Made by a program: the position numbers and the translations under genes
Shown: one piece after another, positions 59,645 through 64,000 of the stretch
How the letters are laid out: the number at the start of each line of letters is the position of its first letter
How positions within the stretch are numbered: position 1 is the first letter of the stretch
Assembly: GCF_007655135.1 (NCBI RefSeq)
Contig: NC_045134.1
Location: 22,096,568-22,160,567 of the forward strand
Length of the DNA stretch: 64,000 bases
Reading direction: 5' to 3'
From: Punica granatum
Taxonomy: Eukaryota; Streptophyta; Magnoliopsida; Myrtales; Lythraceae
The notes under the pieces: generated by a model
The model's input: only the letters and a program-made list of their open reading frames with translations
Database searches by the model: none
What the model was told of the DNA's origin: nothing

Positions 59645-59998
59645 CTATTTTACACATTTATATAAACAAATGCATCAGAATGAAAGGAGAAAATCACCAA
59701 CTCACTCGAACTCTGTCATGTGATTTGCTGAACTCTAAACCTGGAGAGAACTGTAAAGAGTTGATGAATAGTGGACTACACGAAGTGCTAATATAACTAG
59801 AGAATAATACACGTGCAACCCTGGAGTCCCACATGTATCGAGGGTGGGAAGGGTTGCCCTCCCTTCTCGAGTTTTATTTTGAATTTTTAGAAGAACCGAC
59901 AAAGAGTAAGGGCTGTAAGGGCCCCTCGCGGACGGCCACCGCCCCTGAACATGGTCCTAAGCAACATTAGGAGACACTTGATAATTACCACCCCAAAC
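59645..59998. other. Tail of the USP unit, junction with copy 2
   Basis: 59570-59878 is missing from the first unit. 59878-59998 matches 50205-50325. At about 59999 the sequence switches abruptly into the middle of USP A exon 1. Confidence 0.6.
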
Positions 59999-61354
59999 GC
60001 CCCCAACTGCCCTTTAAAGCTCTACATCGTCCACGCCAAACCTACTGCCTCCTCCGCCGTCGGCCTTGCTGGTCCTGGTTGTAATCCGCCCACCGGTCAT
60101 CTACTTCTGATACTGATTTTCTTATTGTTTCCTTAAATTTTGAGGAAATTGATGTTTCATTTCCCTCGTGTGCGTAGGGGCTGCGGATGTCCTGCCAATT
60201 GTGGATGCGGATGTGAAGAAAATTGCTGCCAGAGTCCTCGAGAAGGCTAAGGAAATCTACACCAGTAAATTGGTAAGGAAAGAAAGAAAAGCAAAATTTC
60301 TGCATACTCTCTGCAGTTCATTGGATTAATTGAGCTTCGGCAGTGATCGTCATAAATCATGTGGATTTCTGATTGCAGTGACATCGGTCAAGTTGAAGCC
60401 GTTTAGATCGGTTAACAATTAGTAGTCTGATGCTTAAGCAAACTGTGGTTAAGAAACTATTTTTAATGAAGAACTGGGAAACCGGAAAAGAAATACCAAG
60501 ATGGAGAGGTAGGAGGGCTCTGAACTCTAGGTGCCTATCAGTTTCTATTCCTTGGCAGCTTCAGATTAGTCAATATGAATTGTAGGAGTACTTCAAGTTC
60601 AACGGAGTCTCGACGAAGCGAAGTTGGCTGGAAAGATATTTTGAGAAAGCAAGCTAGCTCGTGGCGGAACCTAATATTTATGACTTTAGCTAATGTTAGT
60701 ACAAAACGGATGTTTTTGTGGTACTCTTCTTCCGTGTCTGAGTAAGGCCGACAAATGCATTCGTAAAATTGATATGCAGAATGAGTTTTGAATTATTGAT
60801 ACGGGTGTTGAATTGCCGTCTACGAACGAGTGTTGCCCAGGTGTTTAGTTACGATTTGGTTGTCTGCATGTGACTGATGTGGTGCTGGAGGTGGGAGAAG
60901 GGGATGCGAGGAATGTTCTCTGTGAAGCTGTGGAATAGCACCACGCATCTATACTTGTCGTGGGCATCCATGGCTACGGAGCTATAAGAAGGTAAGACCA
61001 GAGTATTGTTGCAGGCTTGCAATCCCACATTGAAAAAAATGAAAGAACCGTGGGTTTATATGAGGCTTGTATACCACTACTTATCAGTTTGAGTTTTTAA
61101 GTGGAAATGAGCATGAGCCTGTATATTCCCAATGGAAATTCAATAGCATCGATGATGTAACCTTGCTGAGTGCCCGTATATTCCCAATGGAAATTCAATA
61201 GCATGTAGATGGTTCCCCTGAGCACATACTCGTTGAAGATCTTACGGAGACTCCATGTTTTGGCAGGACCGTTCTGGGCAGTGTGAGTGACTACTGTGCT
61301 CATCATGCTCACTGCACCATGATGATCGTGAAGAAGCCCAAGACCAAGCACTAG
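59999..61354 (+). pseudogene. USP A' pseudogene (copy 2 of USP A)
   Basis: Collinear with USP A from the second half of exon 1: exon pieces 59999-60077, 60178-60272, 60870-60991 and 61267-61354. Three independent lesions are visible. (1) The promoter and the first ~34 codons, including the conserved GIDDSEH start of the Usp fold, are missing; the sequence is fused to the unit tail. (2) The intron 2 acceptor has changed from gcag to gcat (60868-60869). (3) Exon 3 has AAG changed to TAG at 60936-60938. The ATP motif has also lost a Ser (GIHG). Intron 3 carries a small duplicate of 'tattcccaatggaaattcaa' (about 61122 and 61169). A short chimeric ORF from the tail into exon 1 (59951-60136) is not thought functional. 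Confidence 0.9.
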
Positions 61355-62760
61355 GAGTTTCCGCTCATGGTTCTGCCGGGAAATGCATATCGATTGGATT
61401 GGATGGATTACTGCCATTGCCTGTATATCGCATGGAAAGTACAATATAGCTCTGTATGAATAAGGACTGCTGTTCTGTAACTATTGTCTGATTTATAAAT
61501 AACTGTTCCAATAATTAACTCTGTACTCTATAATTACATGAATAAGTTGGTAGCTTGCGGATTCGTCCAATGTCTTCAACCCTTTTTATGATTCAATCCA
61601 AAGGGGAACTCAAAATATGCTCTGTACTGATGTAAATTGCCAGATGTAAAATCTCGGGCTGCAAGAATGGGCTCAATTGGGAGCTACGAAGTGCGAATTG
61701 GATATTTACAATTTTAGGCGTGTGAAGCGGTATGAAGTCTATTGGTAGAGATCAATCGATTATTCCAAGATGTGTTCTTCGATGCTCTGTGGCACCGGTA
61801 CTAAGTACTTTACGGTTCGGGGCTTAAGCAAGTCTATTGATAGACATTAGTGGGTTGTTACCTGATGCGTTCCCCCCCGTTCATTTCCTGCTTAATCGTC
61901 ATTTATCCTTCGCTCGTTGTGGCAATTTTTAGAAACGCCTCTTAATAATTTAGGCAAAAACAGAAACAGCCGAGACAAATCTTTACCATTCTTTTTTGGA
62001 TAGTTGTGCAATTCCGCGGTCTATAACAACATTTGAATTGTTGAAGAGCATGCCGTGACTTGATTAGTACTGGTTAATTCTCTGCCAAATTTACCGGTTA
62101 TTCGGAAATCGCAGCATGAGAAGGATCGTATAAAATTTTAAAATTACAAACACTACGAATAATTTTCTAATTGGAAATGTCTGCCGACACTAAATGCGAT
62201 AGAGGTAGCAATTCATGGCGCTCACTTACCAATCGGATCTAAGGAAAAAGTCGCTCGAGCAGTTCAGGTCGGGATATAGTTCCGAACAGCAACTGTATGA
62301 GAACAAAAATAACCGAACTATTTAAAACCGAGAGGTAACCTGTCGGCGGTTGGCACCTATGTCGATTTTAAAGTTAGCTAAAGGAAATACAATCAATGAG
62401 AATGATCCTTGCAAATTTTATAGTAGAAGACTTTTTTTTTTTTTGGTGCATATCCAAATATTCATAAGTTAAATGAGCCTCGTAGCTAATTCAATTCGGG
62501 CTAGATCGGTCCACTAAGAGAATAAAACTCTCACAATCATAGATTTTCTCTATTAACAAAACTCCCGAGACGTTATTTACGGAAAACAAACATAAACCCT
62601 ATGAACTAACTCACGTTGATAACCTTTTTTTTCTCCTTTAATAATTGAAATGTTAGAATGTTTGGTCCTTTTATCAAATTTATCCTTTTGTATTATCAAG
62701 GTCTGTCCCGCTCAGAAATGACGTCTCCGGTACGTCATCTAGGCGACCTCTCTCTTTTTA
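61355..62760. other. Intergenic region USP A' to USP B'
   Basis: Corresponds to 46955-48376 of copy 1 without the Tourist MITE and without the TTA microsatellite. It has an extra ~350 bp (about 61985-62340) not present in copy 1. No gene in the extra piece. Confidence 0.6.
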
Positions 62761-62770
62761 ACGTTTCAGG

Positions 62771-62780
62771 TATAAATATA
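62771..62780 (+). promoter_or_regulatory. TATA box of USP B'
   Basis: TATAAATATA lies 65-74 bases before the ATG at 62845. It is a closer match to the plant TATA consensus than the equivalent in copy 1. Confidence 0.6.
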
Positions 62781-62844
62781 CAAACATAATTCTCTGAAGA
62801 GACGCGAGACACAGAGAGAGACAGAACAGAGTGCTTCGATTCCC

Positions 62845-64000
62845 ATGGAGGTTGACAAGAAGCAGGTGGTGGTGGTCGGGATCGATGACAGCGAGCATGG
62901 CCTCTCAGCTCTCCAGTGGACCGTCGACCATCTGATTGTCCCATTCCTTCCTGAGTCTCCTACCAAACTTCTTGTTGTCCACGCCAAACCCAGCCCCGTG
63001 TCCGTCCTTGGCGGGGTCGGCCCCGGTAACAGTTCATGCGTACACAGTTCTTTCCGTTTAGTTCAAATAATCAACTGTCCGGGCACAAATATATATATTT
63101 ATAGGTTCAATTATCTGCCTTACGTATAAGAGTTGATTAGTTAATTATGTTCAAGCTCTACTGAACTCTGATGTTGTTTCTGAATCAATGTTTTCACCGT
63201 AACCTTCCCCAAGACTAACTAGGACTTGTGCTGGGCAATTCTTGCAATCGAGCAGAGCTGTTGTCATGGTCCTCGCTCTGTTGCAAGCTGTACTAGTACC
63301 CGAGCACGGAAAAAGGAAAGATTTCTTCAACCACAAGTAACCAACGTCCTGGGCACTATTAAACCATATTGGCCCAATGCTTGGCCGTCTCATTTTTCAC
63401 TATTCAATTTCTTCCCTCTCCTGTTTGCCTATCTTCGGTTTTTAACTGAAAGTCTCATATGCATGCAATAATGAACGGGACGCAATAATATGACACCGTG
63501 GGAGTTCAGAAATTAAGAAGCTTCCATCCCTTGAAAGTTGAAACCGAACAAGTTGAAAGGCTTTTGCAGGAGCTTCTGTCGTTCTGTCCATAGTTGAGTC
63601 GGATTTAAGAAAAGCGGCCGCCTTAGTGATAGAAAAGGCCAAGAAAATTTGCAATAGCAGATCTGTAAGTACCGAATAATACAGCCATTCCAGCTTATAA
63701 CAGTTTCGTATTGTATCATACAGTCACTTGCAAACTAAGTCACATCAATTATATGTATAATCTTGGTTTCGGTACAGGTTCATCAAGTGGAGTTTGGAGT
63801 GGTTGAAGGGGATGCAAGGAATGTCCTCTGTGAGGCTGTGGAGAAGCACCAGGCTGCCATGTTAGTCGTCGGCAGTCACGGATATGGAGCTCTGAAACGG
63901 TGTAGTTTTTGGCAATAGTAGAACTCACACTTCATAAAAAAAGCAGCAAAAAATCTTGGAGACTCGATATGCAATCATGAATTTTCTATAGGCACAATAC
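62845..64000 (+). CDS. Universal stress protein (USP gene B'), 3' end outside window
   Basis: Three exons are in the window: 62845-63025, 63570-63664 and 63778-63899. The window ends inside intron 3, so the fourth exon is not seen. The lengths 181/95/122 equal those of USP B. The product opens MEVDKKQVVVVGIDDSEHGL, keeping the DDSEH form that gene B has lost. It continues LLVVHAKP, ASVVLSIVESDLRK and VEFGVVEGDARNVLCEAVEK, ending at GSHGYGALKR, the first half of the ATP-binding signature. No stop or frameshift in the visible part. Relative to B, about 80 bases are missing directly before the exon 2 acceptor, which now reads ggcttttgcag|g. Likely functional, but the end must be checked. Confidence 0.85.

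Larger units (their letters stand above)
59999..64000. repeat. Segmental duplication, USP unit copy 2 (runs off window)
   Basis: Collinear with 45583-49690. See the copy 1 entry for the main indels. Both genes keep the same orientation as in copy 1, so the duplication is tandem and direct, about 14.4 kb apart. Confidence 0.88.

Overview
This is a window of nuclear plant DNA. It is AT-rich and has spliced genes with GT-AG introns, MITEs, a Helitron-like element, a Ty1/copia relic and (CT)n/(TA)n microsatellites. The gene content (the cytokinesis syntaxin KNOLLE, a full-size ABCC transporter, plant-type universal stress proteins, a type I MADS relic) points to a eudicot. The species cannot be fixed from the sequence alone. 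No CRISPR, operon or prokaryotic feature was seen. All exon models were assembled by eye from splice sites and reading-frame continuity.

Layout. 1-8.0 kb is AT-rich repeat land with a type I MADS-box pseudogene split by a foldback MITE. 8.4-23.0 kb is a compact gene block: LSM4 (+), a WDR89-like WD40 protein (-, convergent with LSM4) and an ABCC4/ABCC14-type transporter (-). 23-38 kb is gene-poor, with MITEs, LTR-like relics and an isolated cluster of ACGT motifs. 38.5-44.0 kb carries two forward genes, the Hsp90 co-chaperone p23 and the cytokinesis syntaxin KNOLLE/SYP111. KNOLLE has two MSA (mitosis-specific activator) boxes just upstream.

From 45.5 kb to the right edge lies a tandem segmental duplication of a two-gene universal stress protein (USP) unit. 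Copy 1 (A and B) is intact. Between the copies sit a truncated KNOLLE pseudogene, a non-autonomous Helitron, a degraded copia element and an orphan 3' end of a third unit. In copy 2, A' is a pseudogene with three lesions. B' still looks functional but its last exon is outside the window.

The intact genes look like unrelated housekeeping or cell-cycle genes (RNA decay/splicing, WD40 scaffold, transport, chaperone, cytokinesis) next to an expanding stress-protein family. No new multi-gene system could be supported. The most informative structures are evolutionary: a MITE caught inside a MADS box with an in-frame 9-bp target duplication, a Tourist-like MITE with a matching empty site in the duplicated USP unit, and a KNOLLE duplicate that kept its cell-cycle promoter motif but lost most of its coding sequence.
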